This document shows, one piece after another, positions 52,184 to 63,773 of a DNA stretch of 64,000 bases. The DNA is taken from positions 35,691,501 to 35,755,500 of the forward strand of contig NC_090997.1 in assembly GCF_041146395.1 (NCBI RefSeq), written 5' to 3'. The notes beneath the pieces were generated by a model. The model was not told where the DNA came from. It worked only from the letters and a program-made list of their open reading frames with translations, and searched no databases. How positions within the stretch are numbered: position 1 is the stretch's first letter; each line of letters opens with the position of its first letter. Both the position numbers and the translations under genes were made by a program. The DNA comes from Eulemur rufifrons. Taxonomy: Eukaryota; Chordata; Mammalia; Primates; Lemuridae.

Positions 52184-52909
52184 CTAGTGTGGAATTAAAA
52201 CAAAAATATTTCCCCTCTTGTTAAACACACTTCCTGAGGCAGTCAGTGATACTTTGAGTGACATCTCCACTGTCTCGAGACCAGACTATTCACTAGTGCA
52301 CAGTAAGAAAATATTTTCTTAAGAAATACCCAGTGTGAACCAAGGTGTGATGGAACTTTCTTGCCAGTGACTCATCAGAATTAATGCCAGAAATCTACTT
52401 TTTATTTTGTTCAAGGAAAACTGATTTAGCAAGAATTAAGCCAAATTAGAGATGTCAATGAGTTCTGTGGTTGGCTCCCACTCTCAGAGAGAAAATCACC
52501 CGAAGGAAGTCATTCTATCAGGCAGCCACACCGGGTTGCTGTGAAGACATGGCAGCGTCTACTCCATACCTCCAGACTAAGTGAGGCAATGTTATTTCTG
52601 GACAAATGATACTTTGTTATGGTTAACAAAAATGTAAAGATTTAGTCATAGCGCTGACCTTGGTTGCAATGGTCTCACATACCTTAAGATGAAGAAGAAA
52701 AAACTTCATTTACAACCCAGTGCATTAAGTGCATAAAACACCTCGATCATTATTATTTCTTTCCAAAATATTAGGAAAGAAGCAGTGAATGAAATTTTGT
52801 AATGTGTCAGGTGTCTGAATGAGAATGTATTTTCTCACAGTCTAATAGCTCCCTATTGAAGACTTACTAGAACAAACAAGAAATGTAACCACTCTTAAAG
52901 GCGATAAAG

Positions 52910-52966
52910 CCAAAAAAAAAAAAAAAAAAAACCAGATAGGAATTCTCCAAAAAAAAAAAAAAAAAG
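52910..52966 (+). repeat. Two A-runs in intron
   Basis: Two A homopolymer runs of about 18 nt each, separated by about 18 nt, in the 1,029-bp intron between the exons at 53,213 and 52,183. The rest of that intron (52,184-53,212) shows no repeat I recognise. Confidence 0.7.
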
Positions 52967-53212
52967 CAACACTCTGTCACTAAAACTCGTTCCCTCATAT
53001 ATTAAAGTTGCAGTTAATGTCTGTACACATTCATTTTTCAACAAAAGGAACATAAAAATAAAGAGGTTATGCAAGTTGAACTTCTTGCTAAAGCACATGC
53101 CATGATTGTACACGTGCTCAAAGCTAACAGGATGAAGTTGTGAATCTCTTGGGGACCGTGTGCCCGCTCAGTGTTAATTTCCTTTACCTATTTAATGTGC
53201 TAGTGAACTTAC

Positions 53213-53281
53213 CTGGGGGGCCAGGCAGCCCCCGAGGTCCTGGAGATCCAATACCCCTTTCACCTTTCTCTCCCGTCAAAC
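53213..53281 (-). CDS. COL12A1: COL12A1 exon, COL1 helix (69 nt)
   Basis: Phase 1 in and out. Encodes GLTGEKGERGIGSPGPRG followed by LPGPP and the first base of the next Gly codon. The Gly-Ile-Gly step (GER, GI, GSP) is a two-residue triplet, a natural interruption of the helix of a kind known in FACIT COL1 domains. The acceptor lies behind a good pyrimidine tract and ends in CCTTAG; the donor is GTAAGTTC. The exon length is not a multiple of nine, as expected for FACIT rather than fibrillar collagen genes. Confidence 0.92.
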
Positions 53282-54278
53282 CTAAGGAAGGACAAAAAGA
53301 GAAAGCACAGGAGAAAAAATTATCTGGAAACGTGTAGTTTTCATCTTAACTGATAATACTTAATTCAAGTAATTCATTTCCTTAGTGAAAGCAGAACCCA
53401 ACTTTTCACAGAAGCTCACTCTTTAAGCCAAATTCTTTCTAGACATTTGTGTAATTCCAGACTCATGACCAAGAAACAAATCTGGCTACAAGTCAAGGGA
53501 AAAAAGTATTTGAAGGAAAAAAAACACATTTAATATATTTTTAAATAGTAATTAAGAACAGAAATCTTGAATAAATAGTTATAACTCATTAAAAAACATC
53601 TTAAAAGGTATTTTATCTGTAGTAGCCCTATTATTATAGCATCTAAACCATCAGAATCATAAAAATGGCTTAAGTTTTCTCTAGATTATTAACTAGATAA
53701 ACTCTTGACAAAAGTGGGTACCTAGAGTCCTGAAACATCTGGAATCAGATAATCCTATTTTTCTTCTTTTCCTTCAACTGCAGTTATCTACTATGAAATT
53801 AAAGTAAAAACAAACAAAAAAAATACAAGTGCAGTGCCAGGCCCTAAATAAAGGAACCAAAAGAATCTGGATCTAAAACTACAGGGCTACTTAGGCACAT
53901 TCAGCTGCTGCTCAACTCTTGCCACAGTCACAGCAATGAATAAGATTTTGGTGCCTGATTTAGTTTGCCAAGATATAGGGTTTCCAATTAATAGCAACAG
54001 CAACAACCAAAAAAAAAAAAAAATCAGAAAATAGCATTATCTCTACCAAGACCTCCTGACAAAAGCATTGCTGTTTTCTAAGATACGGATCTTTATGGCC
54101 TGCAGGTTGCCTAAAGAGGGAGACAGGTTCACGGACTGATAGCTCTTCTGAGACTGTCCAGACATGAGTAGTTCAAGCAGTTTGCCAAGTTCAGTCTTCT
54201 GGATGTTTTCCACCTGACCCAGATCCTACTTTTGCAGGTTCCTTCCTTTATCCCTGTACAGCACCCAGAAATGCCCAC

Positions 54279-54467
54279 CTCGTTCACCAGGCGGTCCCTG
54301 CATGCCTGGAGTGCCTGGGAAGCCTGGTCGCCCCCCAGGTCCTGGCTCTCCTCTGGCTCCTGCGCTGCCAGGGGGGCCTGGGGGACCAGGCGGGCCTGGC
54401 TGGTTCCGGCTGGAGTGGTAATCATTTGGAATCTGATTCAGCATCTGATTGAATCTGTTCATCTGAC
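54279..54467 (-). CDS. COL12A1: COL12A1 exon, rest of NC2 and first half of COL1 (189 nt)
   Basis: Enters in phase 1 (completing Gly) and leaves in phase 1. It first encodes the second half of NC2 ([20 protein letters not shown], then NQP). It then opens the COL1 helix with [19 protein letters not shown] and runs to GMQGPPGER. All triplets in this exon are regular. The acceptor ends in TATTTGTAG and the donor is GTGGGCATT, weaker than the other donors of this gene here. Reading through that donor would add GHFWVL after GERG, which is not collagen and confirms the exon border. The proline-rich start of COL1 is typical of a helix-nucleating region. Confidence 0.92.
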
Positions 54468-54824
54468 CTACAAATAGAAATAGGCTTGTTAGCAGAGATT
54501 CCAATAAAGGAGGGAGGAGAGAGTGAAACTGTTCTCTCTTAGTGTCTAGTGAAATCCATCTCCATTCCATCCCCCTCCAGGAAACATTCTAATTAGAATC
54601 CTAAATCCAGTGGCCCAGCACAAAATGGTTGCTGATAAACAGTTGTTTCCACAAAATGATGACCTATAAGCCACAAGCATTATTATGAATATAAAAAAGT
54701 TATTAAACTTTAATGTGACTCTGAAATAAAGTCTTGAGTTATGCTGGATGATGTCAAAAAAGACCCTTTTTAAATTAAAAAATTATACCGTTTTTGTGTG
54801 TGCCTAAGGCAATGATAATCAGGT

Positions 54825-54990
54825 TTTAGTGCAAACTGGAATTGCCTGTGGGGTACATTAAAAAATACAGATTTCTGGGCCTTATCTCCAAAGATAATGA
54901 TTTGCTAGGTTTAGGGCACAGGCCAGGAACTCTCATTTCTAACAAGCAACAGAGATGGTTATAAGGCAGGTGTTCCTCAAGACCATATGA
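54825..54990 (+). mobile_element. MER5A-like hAT DNA transposon fragment
   Basis: Shows the MER5A order: a GGAATTGCCTGTGGGG-like part, ACAGATTTCTGGGCCTTAT, an ATGATTTGCTAGGTTTAGGG-like part and CTCATTTCTAACAAGCAACA. Non-autonomous hAT element, old, in the intron downstream of the first NC2 exon. Confidence 0.65.
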
Positions 54991-55090
54991 TTAAGAGGGA
55001 GCCCTGGGTTTCAGGCCCATTCTCAGTCTGTGGGCACTGAGCTTTATTACTTAACAGGTCTCATGAATAGGAAGAAAGAGTCTGTGGTTT

Positions 55091-55430
<340 letters not shown>

Positions 55431-55893
55431 AAGAAAGAGTCTGTGAAAAATAGGGAGGCAAGAAAAAGGTCCCCACCAAAATTGACTTTCTATGATCAAA
55501 TTAATCTTGGTAGGCCTCCTTCCTAAAGGTCATAGAATAATTTAAAGGTCACAACTTAAAGGATCCAGTCTTAGAACTTAAGAAGTTTGCTGCTTCCAGA
55601 TATACCCTGATGAAGCTCATATTAGGATTTTTAATATGGAAACTGAAAAGCCCTTTTAAAATATGATTTTGTATCAGACTGAATATAAAGATAACAGGCT
55701 ATCATTTTATCTTAGTGACAATCTTTAAAATATCATTAGCTTTTTCTAATCAGATACAAAACTGACAATGCATGAAAACAAGAGGTCATCAAAAATGAAA
55801 CAGAAACATCTCTTTTAGAAACCTTATGATTTAAACCCCACATTTTACTGCAATTAATTAAAAAAACATTCATGCAATAAAAAGAAATTTTAC

Positions 55894-55960
55894 CGCTTAT
55901 TAATTGTTCACAGACTTGTCTTGCAACTGCTCGCATCATGTTCTGGGAAGCAATGTCTCC
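55894..55960 (-). CDS. COL12A1: COL12A1 exon, start of NC2 linker (67 nt)
   Basis: Encodes [19 protein letters not shown] followed by LIS and the first base of a Gly codon, so it starts in phase 0 and ends in phase 1. After one last GDI the Gly-X-Y repeat stops: this is the non-collagenous NC2 segment between COL2 and COL1. The sequence looks amphipathic and helical and has one cysteine (RQVCEQ), which in FACITs may take part in disulphide bonding. The donor is GTAAAA. The acceptor ends in ATTAACAAG and has almost no pyrimidine tract, which may matter because the intron before it is only 103 bp. Confidence 0.92.
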
Positions 55961-56063
55961 CTTGTTAATTAAATTAATGAGAATTATTAGCATGTTATTT
56001 CCATAGTTTTAGACTTTAATGTTTAACACACAAAATAAAGGTAAGATTTTTAAAAATACATAC

Positions 56064-56099
56064 CCTATCGCCTTTCTCTCCTTTCAAGCCAGATGGACC
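56064..56099 (-). CDS. COL12A1: COL12A1 exon, end of COL2 (36 nt)
   Basis: A 36-nt exon with four Gly-X-Y triplets, GPSGLKGEKGDR, phase 0 at both ends. The acceptor is TATTTCAG and the donor GTATGT. The GLKGEKGDR charge cluster closes the COL2 helix just before the NC2 linker. The intron to the next exon is only 103 bp (55,961-56,063), so this tiny exon and the NC2 exon are probably recognised together by the splicing machinery. Confidence 0.92.
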
Positions 56100-56465
56100 C
56101 TGAAATATAGGAAATTCATACATTAGAAACTGAAAAATATGGTCTACAATGATGACTACGTAATAAAATGATAACATGCTAATGATAAAAGAGGACAAGG
56201 TCTGCTTTCTAATGAATTTTCAAAATTGACATATCACATTTATATCCATGTTACATTTTGCTTTTATGTAAAAAGAAATCTAAGTCCTCACTCTCTCAGA
56301 GAAGCGCATGTTCTCCAAAACAATGCACAGATGTGAATTTTATGGTCACAACTATAAAAGTTAAGTACCATGCATACTTTTTACAATGCCATTCACCATA
56401 TAGGCTTGGCAGTAAAATACATGTGAAGATTGCCCTTGTGCCGTCATACTTTATTTTACATCATC

Positions 56466-56520
56466 GTGGTTGGTTAGCTCAGCTGGTTATTGTGGAACGT
56501 CCATGAGGTTAATCTTTGTT
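56466..56520 (+). pseudogene. tRNA-like relic (A-box match, weak B-box)
   Basis: TAGCTCAGCTGG at 56,474-56,485 is a perfect match to the tRNA gene A-box, and GGTTGGTTAGCTCAGCTGGTTA looks like the 5' half of a tRNA such as tRNA-Ile. A degraded B-box-like GGTTAATCTTT follows at 56,506-56,516, only 20 nt later, and the D-stem partner is missing. It is at most a truncated tRNA pseudogene or tRNA-derived SINE relic, or a chance match. Confidence 0.3.
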
Positions 56521-56899
56521 CAGTCTAACTAAGAACCAGTGGGCTTTTGTCAACTCCCTAGCCCAGTATATATCTCTAATCTTACAGTGATTCTTTGTGC
56601 ATTGGGTAGAAAAGGAACCGATGTCTCCCTTATTAAATAACTCAATCCACATGGTCCCACATCCAAACACAGAATATTTGTCCCTGTTCTGCCACAGGCC
56701 TCTCGCTAACCGTGAGAGATCTTGGAAAAAGTGTTCCTTAGACTGCAACAAGTTTTTGTCTTTCAGTAATATATTTCCAGGCTACCAACTGCTGGCACAG
56801 AAGGAACTTCCAAACCTTTGACAAATCCGATGTTCATATAATATCCCACACCAAATCACATCTTACCATCCCCATGGAAACCACTGTGGTCCAAACCAA

Positions 56900-57590
56900 G
56901 ACTCTTGCCTGAACTATTCCAGGGCCCTTCTAACTGGTCTCCCTGGTTCCCACTTTGCCCCTTTATATCATCTTTGTGTCATCTATACAAAAGCCAAAAT
57001 GGTATTTTTTTTTTTAAGGAAAATTAGATCATGTCACTCCTTCGGCTCTAAGAGCTTCTCATCACACTAAGAATAAATAAGAATTCCTTATCAGATGGTC
57101 CATATGCTCCTCTCTGCCCAGCTGTCTGACCTCACCTTGTATCCCTCTCATCTTCACTCCCTTTGCGTGAGGCACCCGGGCTTCGTGGATGTTCCTTTCA
57201 CATGCTGGACTCATCCTTCAACCAGGGTCTGTGTTCGTGCTATGCCCTCTCCCTGGAGGCCTCTTCCCACAGACTAAACATTGTGATCTCTCTCTTCATC
57301 CCAATATTGCCTCCTCAGAGACAGTCCCTGGCTACTATATCTAAAATAGCTGGCTTCCCACCATCACATTCATTCTCTAACCCCTTACAGTTTCTTGTTT
57401 CTTCACACCACTCATCATCACTGGAAACTACATCATTTATTTACATGGTTTTCATCTATATCTCCCTCTAGAATCTCTGTGAAGGCAAGGACTTAGTCTT
57501 GTTTACTGTTGTATCCCCTGGCCCTAGCACGCTGGCTAGCACATCTTTTGTAGGCACTAAACAAATATGTGTTGATTAAATCAATGAAAT
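56900..57590 (+). mobile_element. L2 LINE, 3' end
   Basis: Long match to the L2 3' region: a CTGCCCAGCTGTCTGACC-like part, then TGCCTCCTCAGAGACAGTCC, a TCTCCCTCTAGAATCTCTGTG segment, AAGGCAAGGACTTAGTCTTG, TGTATCCCCTGGCCCTAGCA and the end GCACTAAACAAATATGTGTTG. Lies in the 3,263-bp COL12A1 intron. The remaining intron parts, 57,600-59,360 and 56,100-56,460, show no repeat I can name. Confidence 0.8.
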
Positions 57591-59362
57591 ATTCCACAAG
57601 CAGCTCCTGTAAACATCCACTATATAGCACATCAGGTATTACAAGTTAGTGAGAAAATAACAACAGGTTTTAATAGTTAATGACATAAGCTAACAGTGAT
57701 TAAGCCAAGCTCTCTGCTAAGACTTATATACACCCATCTGCTATTTTTGATTTTAGAAACTAGAGGAAGATAAGATAAAATAGAGAAGACAAGAAAAGGA
57801 AATTTGCCATCTTAGAAGAATGAGGAAGATGAACAGGAAAAAGGGAAGAGTTGAGGTCCAAATAAATGTCGACCAAATTATCATCATCATAAGAAAACTG
57901 GAGTTTGTCGATCCCTTTAGCAAAAGTACTAGATTTTTGTGAAAACACTAATATTACTGATTTTGGATCATTTTGCAAATGCAGGGATTTTTTTTTTTTT
58001 ACATTTACTGCTATTTTGAGATTGTTCTGATGTGTTCTTTTAATTTACTGCCACTCTGAGATTGTCCTATTGTGCATGAGTTGTAGAAATCATCTTTATT
58101 GCCAATATTTAAAGATGATATTTCAAATAAAAGCAGTAGACATTTCTTTCAGGCTTCTAGCTGCAACCATGAATTACATCAGTAATATTCTTACATAAGA
58201 TTCTGTTGCGGTCATAGTAAAATGAAATAGAACTCTGAATAAGTACAAAAGTTTCCTGTACTTTTTTTTACTACTTTTGCAAGTTTTCTGCCATGATCCA
58301 TCAAGGAAAAGAAAGTAATAAAAGTCACATGCTAGGGTACACACAGATTATAAAGCATATCAGAAGCCCTTCCGCCTTTATGTTGCTTGTTTAATTTTAT
58401 GTAACCATAGAAAGCAAGCCATGTCACATAAATATTCTACCCTAAGTTTGTCTGATATTACATTTTTTATTAAACTTGGGTTTATGTAACTTGAACAATA
58501 TTTAAGAGAAGTTCTGTCCAGAGAACAGCCTCGATAAATTTTTGTCACTGCTAATTGTTGGATTTAATTATCTTCAAGGTTTTTATATTTCAGAATGCAA
58601 TTTAAAGCAGAAAAACTGCTTAAAATAAACTTACACTTCATAAATACAAATAAGGAATGGGCTGTAAAGAATATGAAGCCCAGTAGTCTTTACAAATACT
58701 TGTGGATATTTTAGAAACTTCAAATTCAATTTTGGAGACACTAATTTGAAAATACCAGATATGCAGAATGCTATCTCAGCTGTGATTTTAACCAAAACAT
58801 CTCAGTAAGAGAAAGTTAAACTGGCTGTAACTTGGGGCAGGACAGTATAAAAAAAGTAAAGTGGCCAATTAAGAGTTGACAAATTCTTTTAATTTTGGGA
58901 CTAATGTGCTAGTATCCTCAACTAAAGAAAAAAGAGCAAATGGCCCAGCTGGATAATGCTGCCAAAGGGTTAACATTTGCAAACTAAGGACGGAGGTGCC
59001 CTGCACCATCATCATGTATTTTTCCATCTTAAGCAGCATACCACTCCTAAATAAAAAGAATCATTTTGCTGACCCAGCTCTGAGTGTTTATACAGTGCAG
59101 AAATATGTGCCTTGGCTCATAATCCCATTCTCCTTTTAAAGAAACCCAATGACCACAGTTTTCATCCTAAAATACTATAATAACCCAGGGAGAAAATTTT
59201 TAGAACTAGTACCAAGTCAAATTCATGGGTTTAGCACGGTTTTAACAAATGCTTCAAACACATTACAGCAGAGATAAACTAAATAGAACAAAGCCTTGCA
59301 GTTTTCATTATTTATGTCCAGGGTGAAATGACTGTAGATAGACATGCAAGCTGTCCACTTAC

Positions 59363-59434
59363 TGGCCTGCCATGGTCTCCAGGCTTTCCTGGTTTCCCAC
59401 TCGGTCCTGTGACTCCTGGAGAGCCTGGGCTTCC
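59363..59434 (-). CDS. COL12A1: COL12A1 exon, COL2 triple helix (72 nt)
   Basis: Eight perfect Gly-X-Y triplets, beginning [18 protein letters not shown] and ending GDHGRP, phase 0 at both ends. The acceptor ends in GTTATAG and the donor is GTAAGTG. The [11 protein letters not shown] run is basic. The next exon, at 56,064-56,099, continues the helix after a 3,263-bp intron that contains an L2 copy and a tRNA-like stretch. Confidence 0.93.
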
Positions 59435-59867
59435 CTATAACACACAAGCAGAGAAAGGAAATGTTATGACGAAGGGAAAATCCCATCTAAAGTAAACTAA
59501 CAAAGCACAGCCTGTTTTAAAAGCTCTTAAAAGAAATAGCACATAATTACACATTAAGGAAGAATAAAACCAAATTTTAAGATAGCAGGAAGGAAAAAAT
59601 CTTGAAAATTCCAATTCAGTCTTGACAGACTGTAAAATTCTAAAATATATTTTGAGACCATTTGAAAAATACATGCATATATGTATAAAAATTAGTTTCA
59701 CAATGTATAGACTATGATCCCAGTAAATTGGTTACAAAGCAGATCTGCAGAAAGCAGTTCCTATTTTTTAGTTTATTTCTGATACAAAACCAGAAAATAC
59801 TTCAAAAGACAGAAGTTGGAAACTTTGGCTGGGGAAGAATTAAGTAGGTGGCCAGTTTTATGCTAAG

Positions 59868-60105
59868 TTGGGCACCATGGTGGCAGAGTCTTCCCTTGTG
59901 GGCTAGGAATTGCATTCAGGTTGGAAATAATTATTTCTTTTGGTGCATTCTCCACATTTTCATCCTCTTCTATCATATCAGCACCCTTCACCCCACCAAA
60001 ACCATAAGAATTGCTTCCTGTGGCTTTTAATGCAGCTTCCAGATATTTCATCCATATATTTAATAGAATATTTATAATATTTAACAGCCAATACATCATG
60101 TTCTA
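59868..60105 (-). repeat. Unclassified interspersed repeat, copy 1
   Basis: About 235 bp starting CACCATGGTGGCAGAGTC and ending CAGCCAATACATCA on the plus strand. A second copy in the same orientation begins at 63,774. By eye they are roughly 75-80% identical with small indels. Strand is arbitrary; both have open minus-strand frames containing GFGGVKGAD- or CGVKVADM-like and ENVENAPKE- or ESMENALKE-like stretches, hinting at shared coding origin. I do not recognise the family. Confidence 0.6.
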
Positions 60106-60876
60106 AAGCCTAAACTTTCCTTAAGATAGAATCATCAGATTTTGAAAAAAAAAGTTTTACTCCATCAATTATATAAATTTTAAGCTCATAGTAAATACTT
60201 AAAACGAAAGTTTACTATGTATTTGAACCCTCCCATCTAAGAACATATATATTAAACATAAATAATAAAATTATCTTAACATATGGTCTTGAGGCGTCAT
60301 ATTCCGCCATACAGACATGGAGACTATCCATCACCTCAAAGAATTTAATTGTGATCTCACCTGGATGCATCTCATACACATGCTCATTTCAAAATCATTA
60401 GCTGATTCAGTATTTTCCCCAAAGATCTTAAACAGAAGACCCTTTGTCTTAGTTGTGGATAAAACTTACTTCCTTAGAACAACTGATGGTTGCTCAGTAA
60501 TAAATGTTCTTGAAATTCAAATATTATATGCCACCGATTTTTAAAATTCTAGAACAAGAAGTAACCACTGAGGACATAAAAACCAATCACTCAATGTGCA
60601 GATGATGGAAGAGAGGCACTAACAAGCTAGTGGCCAAGTTAGGGAATTTTGTTCTATTTTTCAAATAAAACTTGATTAAAAAAAAAAGCCTCTATATTTT
60701 AACACATCTGCTTTCTCTAGCACATTTTAATTTAGGAAAATAAAAACAAACAGCTCTCTCGATATGCCCCACAACACAGATGGAATGTTCCAAAAGCAAG
60801 TTACCTGACTCTTCCCTAGCAAAATGGGAATAGAAGGTGGGGTGAGGGGCAACAAAGTAACCCATTTGGCTCTTAC

Positions 60877-60930
60877 CGGTGGCCCAGGTGGGCCCCTGGG
60901 TCCCATTGCACCGTCTTTTCCAGTGAAGCC
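60877..60930 (-). CDS. COL12A1: COL12A1 exon, COL2 triple helix (54 nt)
   Basis: This exon encodes six perfect Gly-X-Y triplets, GFTGKDGAMGPRGPPGPP, in phase 0 at both ends. A 54-nt exon starting with a complete Gly codon is the classic collagen exon unit. On the gene strand the acceptor ends in ACAATAG and the donor is GTAAGAG. It joins directly to the 72-nt exon at 59,363-59,434 without breaking the repeat. It is the first coding exon met from the right edge; the roughly 3 kb upstream in the window are intron, filled mostly by an L1. Confidence 0.93.
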
Positions 60931-61079
60931 CTATTGTAAAAATGAAAGTAATTACAGATTAGCAAGATAATGAGCAAGGGAAAAGGAAAGATGCTAAACA
61001 GGTTGCTAAGGGTGAAGAGAAATATTTAATACAATTTGTCGTTTGACAGGTAAGCTTTTAATATAAAGACAAACATATC

Positions 61080-63455
61080 ACTCTAATGATAGTTTCCTTG
61101 GCTGTGCAAAAGCTTTTTAATTTGATTAGATCCCATTTATTTATTTTTGTTGCTGCGGTGATTGCTTTGGGAACCTTCTTAAAAAATTCTTTGCCTAAGC
61201 TGATGTCTGAAAGGGTCTTCCCAACATCTTCTCCTAGAATTCTTAAGGCTTCATGCCTTAGGTTTAAGTCTGTTATCCATGTTGAATGAATTTTTGTGAG
61301 GGGTGAGAGGTGGGGATCCAGTTTCATTCTTCTACATGTAGCTATCCAGTTTTTCCAGCACCATTTATTGAAAAGAGATTCTTTTCCCCAGTGTATATTT
61401 TTTGTCTGCTTTGTCAAAGATTAGATTACCATATGTGGATGGTTTCATCTCTGGATTCTAAGGTCTATGTCTCTGTTCTTGTGCCAGTACCATGCTGTTT
61501 TAGTTACTATAGCCTTTGTAGTACAGCTTGAAGTCTGGTAGACTGATACGTCCCACTTCGTTCTTTTTACTTAAGACTGCTTTGGCTATATGAGGTCTTC
61601 TCTGGTTCCATACAAAGTATAGAATTATTTTTTCTGGATCTGTAAAAAATGACGATGGTACTTTGATAGGGATTGCATTAATTCTGTAGATCACTTTAAG
61701 TATGGACATTTTAACAATATTGATTCTACCAATCCATGAGCAAGGTAGATTTTTCCATCTGTTCACATCTTCTACAATTTCTTTTCTTAGTGTTTCACAG
61801 TTCTCCCTGTATATGTCTCTCACATCTTTCATTAAATATATTCCTGGATATTTAATTTTCTTTGAGGCTATTGTAAAAGTTATTACGTTTTTGATTTGAA
61901 TTTTGGCTTGACTGTTATTTGCATATATGAATGCCTCTGATTTGTGTGTATTGATTTTGTATCCTGAGACTTTACTGAATTCATTTATCAATTCTAGGAG
62001 TCTCTTAGTTGAATCCTTGGGCTTTTCTAGATATAATATCATATCATCAGCAAAAGCAAGAGTTTGATCTCATCTGCCCCCATCTGGACACCCTTAATAC
62101 CCCTCTCTTGTCTGACTGCTCTAGCAAAATCTTCCAGCACTATGTTGAATAGAAGTGGAGATAGTGGGCAACCTTGTCTGGTTCCGGTTCTAAGTGGAAA
62201 TGGTTTCAATTTTTCCCCATTCTGTATGAGATTGGCTGTGAGTCTGTCATAAATGGACATGATAATTTTAAGGTATGACCCATCTATGCCTATTTTGTTA
62301 AGAGTTTTTATCATAAAGGTGTGCTGGACTTTGTCAAATGCTTTTTCTGCATCTATTGAGAGAATCATATGGTCTTTGTTCTTGCTTTTATTTATAAAGC
62401 AAATTGCATTTATAGATTTGCATGTGTTGAACCAGCCTTGCATCCCTGGTATAAAGCCCACCTGGTCATTGTGAATTATTTTTTTGATGTGCTGCTGAAT
62501 TTGATTTGCTAACAGAATGGGAGAAAATATTTGCTCTCTACACATCTGATAAAGGACTGATAACAAGAATCTATCTAGAACTTAAAAAAATCAACAAGAA
62601 AAAAATCAAACAACCCCATCAATAAATGGGCAAAGGAAATGAACAGAAACTTTTCAAAAGAAGACAGAATAATGGCCAGCAAACATATTTAAAAAATGCT
62701 TAACATCTCTAATCATTAGAGAAATGCAAATCAAAACCACAATGAGGTATCACCTAACCCCAGTGAGAGTGGCCTCTATCAAAAAAATCCCAAAACAACA
62801 AATGCTGGAGAGGATGTGGAGAGACAGGAACACTCTCACACTGCTGGTGGGACCGTAAATTAGTGCAACGTCTGTGGATAAGAATTTGGAGACACCTCAA
62901 AGAACTAAAAATAAAAATACCATTCGATCCAGCAATAGCACTATTAGGCATCTACCCAAAAGAGCAAAAGACATTCTATAATAAAAACATCTGCACCCGA
63001 ATGTTTATGGCAGCACACTTCAGTATTGCAAGGATGTGGAAACAACCCAAGTGCCCGTCAATTCATGAGTGAATTAATAAAATTTGGTATATGTATACAA
63101 TGGAATATTACTCAATTATAAGAAATGATAATGATCTAGCACCTCTTATATTTTTCTGGATTGAGCTTGAGCCCATTATCCGAAGTGAGGTATCACAAGA
63201 TTGGAAGAATAGGCTCCACATGTACTTGCCATCAAATTGGCACTGACTGATCACCACTATGGTGCTCACACGATAGTAATATTCTCCAGGGATTAAGGGG
63301 TTGTGGAGAGGTAAACTCACAACTAATGGACGCGGTGAGCATTGTAGAGGGGAAGGGCAAGCCTCTAATCCTCACCTGAGTGAGGCAAAGACATAAAATA
63401 TAACCAAAATGTTTGTACCCTCATAATATTCTGAAATAAAAAAAAATAAATAAAA
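61080..63455 (+). mobile_element. L1 with 5' inversion (twin-primed), in COL12A1 intron
   Basis: From 61,080 to about 62,515 the sequence is L1 ORF2 read on the minus strand: reverse transcriptase region through the 3' ORF2 part, with long readable stretches of 175-180 codons (62,566 to 61,500). From about 62,516 to 63,455 ORF2 continues on the plus strand from AATGGGAGAAAATATTTGC to the L1 3' UTR and an A-rich tail. An inverted 5' piece joined to a sense 3' piece is the signature of twin priming. Only about 20 nt of L1 appear lost at the internal junction. One frameshift falls at the catalytic Asp-Asp region of the RT (near 62,040) and several stops occur, so it is not active. The inverted part runs in the same sense as COL12A1. 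A shared AAAGACA at both flanks is a weak target-duplication candidate. Confidence 0.9.
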
Positions 63456-63773
63456 ATAATTTAAAAGAAAAAGACATTTGTCCAAAAACTCCATTCAATT
63501 TCACTTACACCTTTTACTGAATAATTAATTGCTATGCTAACTCATTTGTACAGGTATAAATAAAACCATTTTAAGAGCCAAATTATCTTCTACCAAGAAG
63601 GTAGATTTCTTTGCTGATGATACTAGTTTTTGCTTTTGTTAAGAGTATAAAGAAGTCTAGAGGAAAACTGACCCTTTGTATGGTAAAGTCAACGTCAGCA
63701 CACTGGCCCAGGAAGGATCAAAGTGGAATGAAAGGAATGTTGCTGAGTAAAGGAAGTGTATCAGAAAAGTTGA

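Noticed and set aside
52030..52224. Plus-strand open frame rich in GGPGGP, looking like a second collagen
   Set aside because: It is the complement of the COL12A1 exon at 52,013-52,183. Gly-Pro codons read backwards also give Gly/Pro. It lacks splice sites and runs into intron.
54232..54477. Plus-strand frame opposite the NC2/COL1 exon
   Set aside because: Shadow of the collagen exon on the other strand.
61500..62566. Two adjoining frames of 175-180 codons with reverse transcriptase similarity
   Set aside because: They are the inverted ORF2 part of an L1, broken by a frameshift at the catalytic region; not a host gene and not an active element.
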